A stretch of 64,000 bases of DNA from Adenophora triphylla var. japonica (taxonomy: Eukaryota > Streptophyta > Magnoliopsida > Asterales > Campanulaceae). A program made the position numbers and the translations under genes. The notes below the pieces were generated by a model. The model ran no database searches and was not told where the DNA came from. It saw only the letters and a list, made by a program, of their open reading frames with translations. The stretch covers positions 124,001 through 188,000 of the forward strand of contig JAFEMH010002501.1 in NCBI GenBank assembly GCA_022495995.1. The letters run 5' to 3'. Of the stretch, positions 44,216-54,296 are shown in pieces. How positions within the stretch are numbered: position 1 is the first letter of the stretch; the number at the start of each line of letters is the position of its first letter.

Positions 44216-44735
44216 TTAGAATTGCGGGAGAGGATTATCGATCACCTTTGGAGGAGCTTTCTCAATTCTTCCCTCATCAACCAACTTCTGAATAAGCACC
44301 TTTAGAACGGAACAATCGTTTGTTAAATGCCCAGGGTATTGATGACAGTAACAGTATTTGCCACGATCCAAATTCGGATTGGGTTTGTTAGGTTGATAAT
44401 TATCAAGTGGCTTTATCATTCCCCTTCGCATCAATCCGTTGAAAGCTTCCTCAGTCGTTATTCCCAGGTCATCAAATTCTCGCTTCTTGCGCGGTGGAAA
44501 CTGACCATGACTCTGGACACCGTTTTCTTCATGAGAGCCAAATTCGATCTTCCCTTCATTAATAAGTTCTTGAATGATTACCCTCAACTGTCTGCATTCA
44601 TACGAGGTATGGCCTTGATATTGGTGATATTAACAATACTTGCTCAGATCTAACTTTGTGCTGTTGTGAGGAGGGACATAATTGACTAGTGGTTGAACCA
44701 GTCCTCCACTTACCAAAATCTTGAGGAATTAATTC
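44216..44735 (-). pseudogene. gag: F gag C-terminal part with two zinc-knuckle-like modules
   Basis: Continues from 62083 after removing D and one ATAGG. Two tandem modules of the form CxYHxxxGHxxxxC: the first is CQYHQYQGHTSYEC-like but has TAA at its second position, followed by LRVIIQELINEGKIEF. The second is KYCYCHQYPGHLTNDCSVLK, followed by VLIQKLVDEGRIEK. The Gag core domain that should precede them is absent. Open from 44587 to 44216. Confidence 0.8.
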
Positions 44736-44740
44736 ATAGG
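44736..44740. other. Element D target-site duplication, left copy (ATAGG)
   Basis: ATAGG immediately before the D LTR (44741). The same five bases follow the other LTR at 62078-62082. Confidence 0.92.
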
Positions 44741-46250
44741 TGAAATTACCCGGGATCCGGCTCGCGCGCGGAGGGGCCCCGTAAATCTCGGATTTTCGTT
44801 CGCGTAGCGTTTCGGGAAAGTTTGCCCGGATCCGAGAGGCAACGCGTTCGCGCCCCGGCATCTGGCTCATTCCCGCTTTGCAGCGTTAGTTGGGAGGTGT
44901 CTCGCTGTGTTTTTGCTTGTAGAGTCGCCACGCCGTTTTTATTAAGCCCAAAACATTGAAAAAGGGCATCAGTTTAAAAATAAACTGTTTTTGTTGTGTG
45001 ATGAGATTTTTGAGTTCGGAGGTCAGATGACTCCTCGGGAAGAGAATATTAGAATCTTAGAGCTCACCCGAGTTGCCTCGTAAAACGAGTCTTTTGGATA
45101 CCCCTAATATTCTTTAACTGTTGTGTGTGTGTGTGTGTATGTGCTTTTAAAAATGCATGCTGTGTCGGATGTCTACATTATACACTGCTTTATTGATGTA
45201 TTGAAATAGTATAGGAAGGAAGCCTTACCAATGTTGGTTCGTGTCTGTCTTCCGCAGGGAAATAGTGTTTGAGGACGTAATAGTGTTCCAGTACGGACCG
45301 GGATTGCTTCGGAAAAGGGGGCCGGTTGTCTGCGGATAGAGTTTCGGCGTGCGTTGGGATCGCAGGGATCACTCGGGCAGAGGTTCGGCGTGCGTTGGAA
45401 TCGTTGGTTGGATTCGGGCAGAGGTTCGGCGTGCGTTGGAATCGTTGGTTGGATTCGGGCAGAGGTTCGGCCTGGTTTGGGATCGCTGGTTTGACTCGGA
45501 AAGAGCCGGGACGCCTCGGGAAAGACCAGGCAAGGCCTCAGGGTACCACGAGGGGCCTCAAAGTACCTCGAGAGTGCCTCGGGGCAGCGCGGGAGCATCG
45601 CGGGAGCGCTCGGGGAGGCTTCGGAGCACCGCAAGGGGGCTCGAAAGGCCTCGGAAGGATCCGAAAGGGGCCGGGAGTGCCCCGAAGGGTCTTAGAGGGG
45701 AGCTTGAAGGCTGGGGGAGAGGAGAGAAGAGGGAAATGTGTCAAAATGAGGGAGGGGGAGCCCTCTATTTATAGTGCCAGAAAACTGCAAGAAGGTCCGT
45801 ACTGACCTTCTAGGTAATCTAGTTTTTTGGTTTTCCTCGATTTGAGGGAATCTGTGATAATTGAGAATATTCTGGAATGATTATGTCTCCTTTGCAAAGA
45901 GGTCCGTACGGACCAACTAGGCATGCAAAGAGGTCCGTACGGACCAACTATACATTCCAATAATGATGTTCCTCGGGATTTGAGGGAATATTGTGGACTT
46001 TAAGGGGATTCAGTAATTATTAAAACAAAGATGTCCGTACGGACCTTATTTGCTTTTCCAATTTTCTGAAAAATTCCCAAGAGGTCCTTTTGTCCCTTTT
46101 TATCCCAGAAAGGTTCCTCCCTTGGTTTTCGTTTCTTGAGGTTTTTGAGGGTTTTGAAAGTGTCGAGGTCTTCAAGACTCGCGCTTGTGAGTCTCAAGCG
46201 GTGTTTCCCGTGGTACTCGGAAGAGGTGATCCAGATCGGGGGTACTTACA
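44741..46250 (-). repeat. D 3' LTR (1510 bp)
   Basis: Minus strand TGTAAGTACCCCCGATC...GGATCCCGGGTAATTTCA. Includes a 41-bp tandem duplication (GGGCAGAGGTTCGG at 45375, 45416 and 45457), the tRNA complement AGAGTCGCCA (44921-44930) and the promoter below. Close match to 60583-62077. Confidence 0.92.
45765..46045 (-). promoter_or_regulatory. D 3' LTR promoter with GGTCCGTACGGACC palindromes
   Basis: Minus-strand TATA box CTATAAATAG begins at plus 45774. Palindromes start (plus) at 45794 (one mismatch), 45901, 45932 and 46032. The nearest begins 33 bp upstream of TATA, and the central pair is 31 bp apart. Confidence 0.78.
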
Positions 46251-46470
46251 GTAAGCCCCTAGACGACGTCACTTACGGAGGAAGTGGGGCCGTCGGGATA
46301 AGATAAGGGTCCTAACTCGGATCGCGTGCCGAGAGAGGAAGTGACCGTGTAGGTCGGTGGGAGGACGTGGCGGTGTCCCGTCGTGTGACCGTTTAGGTCA
46401 ATTAGGCCGGACCTCGTGATAGGATTCCTACGTATCCCCGGCGGGAATCAAGCCCGATCGTAGTTCGTGT
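46251..46470. other. D pre-LTR region with 60-bp module copy 1
   Basis: Plus reading at 46407-46467: GGACC..AGGATTCCTACGTATCCCC, GGGAATCAAGCC, then CGTAGTTCG. Partner of 54195-54256, on the same strand. A TTAGGGGC-type tract on the minus strand next to the LTR is the polypurine tract. No gene. Confidence 0.7.
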
Positions 46471-48397
46471 GTGGGGTGAGTGTTGTTGTGTACGAGGACG
46501 TGAGATGTCCTCCGACCGGAACTCAGGCGCGGACGTGGCGGCATCCCGCTGGGTGACCGCATAGGTCGATGGTAAGGACATGCGGCATCCCTAGGTGCAC
46601 CGCAGAGGTCGGCGGTAAGGACGTGGTGGTGTCCCGGTGACCGATAGGTCCGATGGTAAGGACGTGGTGGCGCCGTAACCGTATATGTTGATGGTAAGCG
46701 ACGTGGCGGTATCCCGGGTGACCACAAAGGTGGTGCCCTCGAGTGTGACCGCATAGGTCGGTGGTAAGGACGTGGTGGCGCCCTGGGTGACCGTATAGGT
46801 CGATGGTAAGGACGTGGTGGCGCGCGTACGTAGGTCGGCGGGAATGATGGTAAGGACGTGGTTCCAGGGTGAAATTGTGGCAGTCGATGCGGGCGTGCGT
46901 GCAGCCCTCGATGTGTCGGGTGACCACCGAGGTCGATGGTGAGGACGCGGGCGCCTAAGGACGTGGTGACCGTGAGAAGTATGGGCGATGGTACGAGAAG
47001 ATGGATGACCGCCGAGGTGGCCGTGTGACGTGGCATCCTAGTGGCGTCAGCCGAGGTCGATGGTAAAGACGTGGTGGCGCCCTGGGTGACCGTATAGGTC
47101 GATGGTAAGGACGTGGTGGTGTCCTGAGATGGAAATTTTACGATCTTCCGAATTGGGTGGTTTAAGGCCTTCCGAACCGGAGATAGTGATTTGGGAGGTT
47201 TATGCGGTCTTCCGGACCGAGTGGTTTAGAGCCTTCCGGGCTGGAGATAGTGATTTGGGAGGTTTATACGGTCTTCCGGACTGAGTGGTTTAAAGCCTTT
47301 CGGCCGGGCCGTATGTCATGAGGACTTGATTCGCCTTCTAAATGTGGTCATGTCGATGAGGACTCGAGCCGCTTTCGATCGCGTCAGGCACATGCGTGAG
47401 GACTTGAAACGTCTTACGGCCGCAAGGCATGTGCGCGTGAGAACTTGAATCGTCTTCGCCTGCTGGTGTGCCACGCCTGAGGACTTGGAATCGTCTTCGT
47501 CGCGGGTGTGCCATGCGTGAGGACTTGAATCGTCTTGCCGCGGCGTGCTGCCATGCGTGAGGACTTGAATCGCTTTCTCCGTCTGCGGTTTGCGGAGGCG
47601 TGGCTGCCTTGTGCTTTGATTGCGAGAGGTGTAGATGCCTCGTGCTTTGTCCACTGGGGAGAAGGTTGGACTTACGATGACTGCCGGTGTTCATCCGTTG
47701 GGGATTTATCGTGGCCTTGTAGGGGCTTTTTCTGCTGACAAGGTGACTTCGGGCTTACTTTGATGGCCGGTGGTTGCTTCATCGTTTGGCGTTTTGGAGG
47801 CGTTTTATGCCTTGGGATTAGTGCTGGGAGGTGCTGGCTCCTTTTGGGCTTGTTTTACCGTTTAGTGGGCGAGGTCCGGGCTTACGATGACGACCGGTGC
47901 TGGGGATATGCGGTCTTGTACGACTTCCCTTTTGACTTGCTGGGGAAGGAGCTCGGGCTTACTTTAATGGCCGGTGCTTGAGTTGCCGTTTAGTGGGCAA
48001 AATTCAGACTTACGATGACGGCCGGTTCTTGCGTTGCCGTTTAGTGGGCGAAATCCGGGCTTACACTGACGGCCGATTCTTGCGTTGCCGTTTAGTGGGC
48101 GAAATTCGGGCTTACACTGACGGCCGGTTCTTGCGTTGCCGTTTAGTGGGCGAAATCTGGGCTTACACTGACGGCCGGTTCTTGCATTGCCGTTTAGTGG
48201 GCGAAATCCGGACTTACACTGACGGCCGGTGCTTGCGTTGCCGTTTAGTGGGCAAAATCCGGACTTACACTGACGGCCGGTTCTTGAATTGACGGGTTAA
48301 GGACCATACTGCATTGAATCTGCTGAAATAGGCCCTTGGACAGCCAGGGGCAAAGATTATAAGGACAGAAAAGTAATTTGGCCCTTCGTTGCAAAGA
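46471..48397. repeat. D 3' repeat region (several tandem families)
   Basis: 46550-47110: irregular repeats of GGTCGATGGTAAGGACGTGGTGG. 47157-47300: 64-bp repeats (GTGGTTTA at 47157, 47221 and 47285). 47340-47580: repeats of GTGAGGACTTGAATCGTCTT. 47982-48290: six 51-bp repeats (TTGCCGTTTAGTGGGC at 47982, 48033, 48084, 48135, 48186 and 48237). ORFs over these are repeat artefacts. No gene. Confidence 0.8.
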
Positions 48398-48442
48398 GGT
48401 CCGTACGGACCATCCTGGGATGTAAAGAGGTCCGTACGGACC
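48398..48442 (+). promoter_or_regulatory. Palindrome pair before antisense PMD gene of D
   Basis: GGTCCGTACGGACC at 48398-48411 and 48429-48442, 31 bp apart, each preceded by CAAAGA or TAAAGA as in the LTR. TATA-like TTTTAAAG (48452) or TTTAAAAC (48479) follows, and the PMD ATG is at 48599. Confidence 0.75.
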
Positions 48443-48598
48443 AGGTTTGAATTTTAAAGTTCCCAGATTTTGACTGGGTTTAAAACCGAGGCACCCCCTT
48501 CATTTCCTTCTTCCAGTTCACGAACCAGCCGAGAGAGAGAGGGAGAGAACTCCATTTTTACACCAAAATCTTCCATTTCTTAGCTTGAATTGCTTGCG

Positions 48599-51500
48599 AT
48601 GGCGGAAGGATCAAGGAGGGGACGTCGCCAACGGAGTCGAGATGTGATCGAGCAAAGGATGGAGTTTCAAAGAAATTGGATCTCCCTTGTGCCTTCTTCG
48701 AAGAATCCGGATGTGTTGTATCCGAATCCGGAGGTGCATAACCGGCGAGTCAGGAACGTCGGGGAGGTAAGAAATCAATTTCGTCTTGATTCCTTGCTTG
48801 AATTTTTGAATGCTAGAACTAGGTTTTAGTTTTTCGAATTTTGGGGCTTTTGTTATTTGCCATGCTTTTTTGTGAAATTCTTGATGAATTGTTGAAATTG
48901 AGCATGTAAATATTGTGGGTATGTGATTTTTGTGCAAAAATGTGTAGATTAGCTCTTATTTGTAAAAAATAAAGTGCCTTTCTATGAAATGCATGCTTTG
49001 GTGTTTTGTACCTTATGCTATTTATGTATGTACATTCTGAGAAAAATTGTCATGTAGGGGCAAATTTTGTAAAAAAAAATGTGACATGTGCCGTGTTTTG
49101 TGATGGGTTTTGTCTGAAAGTATGTGCCGTGTAGGGACGGACTTTTCTTTTGAAAATGTGTCATGCAGTGTGTGTCGTGTTTTTGGTGACGGACTTTGTG
49201 GGGAAAATATGTGCAATGTGCGCCGTGTTTTGTGACGGGTTTTTTGAAAATGTGTCATGCAGTGTGTGCCGTGTTTTTGGTGACGGACTTTGTGGGGAAA
49301 ATATGTGCAATGCATGCCGTGTTTTGTGACGGGTTGCATGTGAAAGTAATGTGTGCCGTATTTTGTGACGGGTTACATGTGAAAATTTTGTGCATTGTGT
49401 GTCGTGTTTCGTGACGGACTTGTTTTTTTTGGTATTAAGTCTTTGTGGTACCGACGTACCTTTCTTTACGTGTTTACCGCAGATGAGGGCTTTTGGCTGG
49501 GAAAGCCAAAAAGATGAAGACTCGGGGATCGCTCGAGGCTGTGGTTGAGTTGTGGCAGCAGATGCCGAATATCTCTGTGGATGGCGGGCCGAGCCCCAGG
49601 AGGCTGGTCTATGATTCTGGCTTGGGCGTGTTCGTGGAGAACTTGGCCGGGGTTTCTGACACGAGGAAGAACAAGAGTATCTACCTGGGCCTATCTGAGT
49701 ATTGGTGGGATACCACCCACACCTTCCATCTGAGCTGGGGCGAGGTGACAGTGACGCCCACAGATTTTGCTGCTATCACCAGGCTTTCCTTCAAAGGAGG
49801 GCCAGTGCGGTGGAGGGATAGGATAGCTGAGGATGTGCTGACTGAGCTGCTGGGCTTTGCGCCTCTTCCTCGTAGGGGCCTAGGCATGTTGTACAGCGAT
49901 GTGGAGATGAGGATTACGGCCAGTATTGGGGCCTACTGTCGGGGTACCGGCCAGGTGACGGCGGAGCAGCTGGCGCGCTCCTTTCTGTGGTTTGCCCTTT
50001 CTGAGACTCTGTTCTCGAACCACGCGACGACGGCTCCTTTCGCTCTGCTGGAGAGCTTGATTGATTTGGAGAGAGTCTGTGATATAGCTTGGGGCGAGGC
50101 GGGCTTGGCCGAGCTCTACTTCTCTTTGGACCGGTTTAGCCGGGGTGTGGCCAGTTCTTTGGCCTGCTTTGATTTTGCTTTGGAGGTATGAGTTTATTGC
50201 TGTTTTTGATTAGCAACCTGTCATTTCTCTGCTTTCTTTTGCACTGAGCCTTTTCTGCTTTTGTCACAGGTGTGGTTCTACGAGATCTTTCAGTGTTTCC
50301 CGTGGGATAGAGATCCTAGGGCCATAGCGGCCTATCCTGCTATGTTAGGCTGGGCCCGCCCGGCGAGGAGGAGGAGGACCAGCAGGGGGAAGCTCACCAT
50401 TTCCTACGGGGAGGTGCAGGCACATTTGGGGAGAGATAGCCCGGAGGAGTTCGTTCTGTACCCCTGGGCTCGATATGAGGCGGATGATTTCGAGTGGTCT
50501 CCTGTGGTGACGGCGTAGAGGAAGATGCTGCGGGGCTTGACCTGCGACGTCATGAACTTGGGCGAGAGGGTCTTTTGGCAGCATGGCCCGGGTATGCTTC
50601 CCTTGGCTCCGAGGGACCCGCCTTTCAGGATGTTGGATTCCCGGGATATGGATGTGCTAGAGTTTGAGAGGTATTTGGGCGGTGTGAGTGCCCATGAGTT
50701 TGTTTTGTATCGAGAGGAGTATGGGGCCTTCGTGAGGAGGAAGTTGAGGACGCCACAGGTGTTGGCGAGGGAGAGGGAGGCTGGCCCGCCAGGTCCCCCA
50801 GAGGTTCCGGTGCCTGGGCCGGATTTCACATATGTCCACGGGGATTCATCGAGGAGGAGGGTGTCTGTACCCGTCCCTGAGCAGGCTCCTGCTGCCTACC
50901 GAGTGGATCCTGACATGCCGGTGAGTGTGCTTACTCTTTTCCATCTTGGCATCTTTTTTGTATTTTTCTCTTTTTGTTGAGTATGACTGTATTGCTGAGC
51001 GTTTCTTTGGCTACTTGTTTGTGCAGGTCCCGGGGAGAGCCTATGACATGCTGACCCACCGTTATGTGGCGATGAGGTCCTTCGCGAAGAAGATGGCGTC
51101 GAAGATGTCTTGCCGGTCTTTGCGACATGTGCCGGTGTACGAGCCGATGCCTTCGAGGCATTCTGTAGATGTTCCTCCACCGAGAGCCGAGCCGGAGCCA
51201 CAGCAGGAGGGACCTTCGCGGGGGCGGCATAGCATGGATGTCGGGACGTCCTCGGGAGCTCAGAGGCCGCAGACCCTTCATCAGTTCTTTCCTCCGCCGG
51301 ATGCACAGGGTGAGGGTTCGTCAGAGCATGCCTTCTTCGATCCTTTTGTCGGATTCGACCCTTCCGAGTACCTTGAGTACCAACCTCAGGAGGGGGTTCA
51401 GTACTCCGATGATGAGGGTGTGACTGGCGAGTTTACCGGGATGCCCGACTTCTCGCTTGAGGATGTCAGTGATGATGATGATGCTGAGGAGTCGGATTAG
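48599..51500 (+). pseudogene. Plant mobile domain (PMD) gene of element D
   Basis: Exon 1 is 48599-48766 (56 codons, MAEGSRRGRRQRSRDVIEQR), the same length as in F. Exon 2 is about 49483-50185: LVYDSGLGVFVENLAG, YWWDTTHTFHLSWGEVTVTP, WGEAGLAELYFSLDRFSRG; a small indel near its start breaks the frame. Exon 3 is 50270-50920 (217 codons, phase 0; VWFYEIFQCFPWDRDP, LGERVFWQHGPG) with one premature TAG at 50516-50518. Exon 4 is 51027-51500, ending in an acidic tail. Introns have GT/AG ends. It is close to intact and antisense to D. PMD proteins belong to a transposon-linked family, some of which act in gene silencing. Confidence 0.85.
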
Positions 51501-51831
51501 GATTCATTTGCTTTCCCTCTTTCCATATCCCCCCTTTTTTTTGTTTAGCAACAGACATTTATGTACCTGTAATAAAACATTTGCATTTGTATCGCAAAGC
51601 ATTTTATTCTAAGATGTAATGTCGTTTTTGTGATTCCCGGGAATTGTCCTAGGAATTGTTGCTATTATTTTTTTTATTTGTGCATGCCACGTGAGCTGAG
51701 GGTGCGTTTGTGGGTAGCGTGTGTTTGCCAGAAATGGCTTTGGCCAGGGTTTGGGCAATCTGGAGGAAGGTTCTGCTGGGAACAGTGGTTGTTGGCCTGT
51801 TTGCTAGGAAAGTGGGTCCAGGATGCAATAA
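51501..51831. other. Spacer between PMD and DUF7745-like genes
   Basis: PMD 3' flank with AATAAAAC (about 51572), a T-rich run, and no ORF of note. Confidence 0.6.
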
Positions 51832-51903
51832 GGTCCGTACTGACAGACCTAGGTTGCAAAGAGGTCCGTACGGACCAGCTTTGCTTTTGGGGAGGAAATA
51901 AAT
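51832..51903 (+). promoter_or_regulatory. Palindrome pair and TATA-like box before DUF7745-like gene
   Basis: GGTCCGTACTGAC (51832) and GGTCCGTACGGACC (51863-51876), 31 bp apart, then AAATAAAT (51896-51903), 33 bp after the second palindrome start. ATG at 51995. Confidence 0.72.
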
Positions 51904-51994
51904 GCTTTCCGAATGTCTGTACTTTCCCCACTCCCCATTTACAGCCATTTTCGAGCTTTCTTCCCCATTTTCTCTAGGAACCTCCATTTTTGCC

Positions 51995-53517
51995 ATGGAT
52001 TCTTCGCATGTTCCAAGAATTTTGCCAAGGCTTTCGCAGGAGCGGAAAGCACACTTCCTTGAGCAGCTGAAAACGTGGATGCGACGCCGTATGAGGCATC
52101 AGAGGCGGGCTTTCGAGGTAAGGTTTAGACTTTGCTCGGTTTGGTCTTTTAAGGAGTTGGTTCCTGATTGGGAGTTGTTGCGAGCAGCCGCGAAGTTCTG
52201 GGATGTTAGGAGGCATGTGTATTGTTTCTCCTAAAACGAGGTAGTGCCCACCTTTGAGGATTTTCGGGCTTTGATTGGAGGACCGTAGGTGGAGGCCATC
52301 TCGCTTCCTTTGATTGGCAGTGCTGCCGTGAGTGTGAAGCTTGCAGGCTTTCTTCGGACTTCGTTGGAAGAAGTGCAGGGCATGATCCTTGATTTGGGTC
52401 ATATTGACATTTCTGTGTTGCCGGAGCGGTTCATGGTTGATGATGAGAGTGATGTCTCGTGGGATGCTTTTGCCTTGTGCGTGATAGCGACGCTTTTCAT
52501 GGTCAGCTCCCTTGGTGTTTGCGATGGCGCTTTGCTAGATGTGGTTGGGCACTGCAGAGCTGGAGAGGATATTGTCCCGTTGGTGCTGGGGGAGACTTTT
52601 CATGGTATTGACCGTCTGGCGACTGGGGATCGGTTCATGAGAGGGGGAAGCCCCGCTTTGCTCACCTTGTGGCTGCGAGAGAGACTTCAGGCCATGCCCG
52701 AGGCTCCGACGTCGTTTAGCCCGTGGTCGTTTGCTCGGAGACCTCTTATATTGGATATGGATCAGTATGCCTGGGAAAGATGGATGGTACAGCTTGGTAC
52801 GCATCAGATCCGTTGGTGGGTTCCGCACTGGGGTATCGAGACTAGGAGGGCCTTGCAGGAAGGGTCCTACGTTGTCAGAGTTCCCGGTTTGTCTTGGTCC
52901 TCCTTCTATATTCCATCGCTTGTTTCCCGGCAGTTTGGGATGAAGCAGGAGCCTTTGTTGGGCTGGGATGACCTTGCTACTACGGAGGTAGTTCCTCTTT
53001 ATATGGCCGCTTCAGGTGTTCTTCTGTATTTTTTAGGGTATGGAAGTACTCCGCTTTCCCTCAGGTGGTGCTCCTTAGACGTTGGGAGAGTGTCGTATTG
53101 ACGACCCAGTCCCTGGCTTGGTATGAGCAGCGTGTTGGGCAGTCCCAAGTGGCTTTGGGGAGCAGGCGTGGAGCGATTCTGGGGCCCGATTGCCGTAGTA
53201 GCTATTGCCTTAGGAGTGCCGAAGCCTGGTCTGACCCTCAGGATGTTACGGGAGACACTTTGTTTGACTACGAGACCAGAGTTGATCGACTGACGGGGAG
53301 AGGTCCTCTTTTGCAGACTCGCAGGGAGGAGATCCGAGCCGAAGCACGGGCGAATGAAGCCCTGAGAGCTGCTGGATTGTTTGACTCTACGGGGAGGACC
53401 CCTAATCTCGGACTGAGAGACGCAGACCTAGCTCATGTGGAGCGAAAGAAGACTCGCCGGGGACGAGGGAAGAAAGGGAAGAATGGCGAGGGGACAAGCG
53501 CAGATGGCGCGGAATGA
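51995..53517 (+). pseudogene. DUF7745-like gene of element D, antisense
   Basis: Begins MDSSHVPRILPRLSQERKAH. Segments resemble the plant DUF7745 domain found in transposon-linked proteins: LLRAAAKFWDVRRHVYCFS, NEVVPTFEDFRALIGG, and the central FALCVIATLFMVSSLGVCDG with LGETFHGIDRLATGDRF. A basic C-terminal tail (ERKKTRRGRGKKGKNGEG) could be a nuclear signal. Stops at 52232-52234 (TAA) and 52286-52288 (TAG) and a shift near 53070-53100 break it. A donor-like GAG/GTAAGG lies at 52117, but coding similarity continues through it. Function unknown. Confidence 0.7.
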
Positions 53518-54194
53518 CCTCCTAGGTATCCATTCATTGCATTTGCAAACACATTATTTGTTAAATGTATTAAGCTGTCTTTTAGCATGTTGTGAATTTG
53601 AGAGTAGACCGTGCTTGAACTCATCAAGAAATGTTGTAACCGTTAGTGATTTGTGATTTACTTTTAAAGATTTGTCGAGACGCAAGATCTCTTGTTCGCT
53701 TTTTGTTTCTTTTGTGCACCTTGACGGCGTCCATCTTTGGACTTTTCTGTTGCATTTGCGGACTGAAGCAGCCTGGGCCTTGACGGCAATCCCTTTTGCT
53801 TGGGCTTTGTGTTTGGCTGAGAGGTTGAATGATCCCCTGACAAGTCCTTTTGACGGTCATTTCCGTAACTTCCTTGCCTCTTGTTTGTTGGCATCGGGCT
53901 CTTGACCTCAATTTCGCAGCTTCTGCTTGAGCTTTTTTTTTTTTTTTTTTTTAGAGCCCTCGCTTCGAGCTCTTTTTTTTTTTTTTGAATCGCGTGAGGG
54001 CGAAGACAAGCCCCTAGCTTGGAAGTAGACATGGGTCAGTCGTTTGACGTTGAGTGACCTCCGGATGTCCTTTGATGTTGCCGCCGTCGTTTGACTTGGT
54101 CAAGGTGACGTTGGGGGCGTGCTCTTGAAAAGTGCGTAGCTTGATGGAGGTCTTGATCGACATTCAAACTTTTGACTTTTTTGTGTGTTTTTAG
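53518..54194. other. D spacer between convergent gene blocks
   Basis: No conserved ORF. T-runs at about 53935-53953 and 53972-53986 lie between the antisense genes (plus) and the integrase end (minus), where transcripts from both strands would converge. Confidence 0.6.
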
Positions 54195-54256
54195 ACCGGA
54201 CCAATTAAGGTTGCCTACGTTCCCCTGGACTAGAGGGCTCAGGTCTGCGTAGTTCG
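54195..54256. other. 60-bp structured module, D copy 2
   Basis: Plus reading: ACCGGACCAATTAAGGTTGCCTACGTTCCCC split over the stem, then AGAGGGCTCAGGTCTGCGTAGTTCG. It aligns with copy 1 (46407-46467) in the same orientation, although the two differ in the loop. Confidence 0.75.
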
Positions 54257-54296
54257 ACACTACATGGAGTGCCAAGAGATGCAGAATTGTTCTTCT

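Noticed and set aside
45326..45805. ORFs across the D LTRs (45173-45805 and 61028-61615)
   Set aside because: They cross the TATA box and LTR repeats on both strands, and frames are not kept between the two LTRs.
45901..45945. Palindromes acting only as RNA dimerisation signals
   Set aside because: In D, E1/F and Athila many copies lie upstream of TATA boxes and would not be in the RNA, so a DNA role is more economical. An added RNA role for transcribed copies is not excluded.
46428..47036. 202-codon minus-strand ORF rich in Pro, His and Arg
   Set aside because: It runs over imperfect tandem repeats in the D 3' region. No domain, and the repeated unit explains the open frame.
49022..49414. 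ORFs in the first PMD intron of D
   Set aside because: Generated by repeats of GTGCCGTGTTTTGTGACGGG in the intron. No conservation with the F intron.
54036..54275. Small minus ORF between D antisense genes and integrase
   Set aside because: Lies over the structured 60-bp module and the spacer. No family resemblance.
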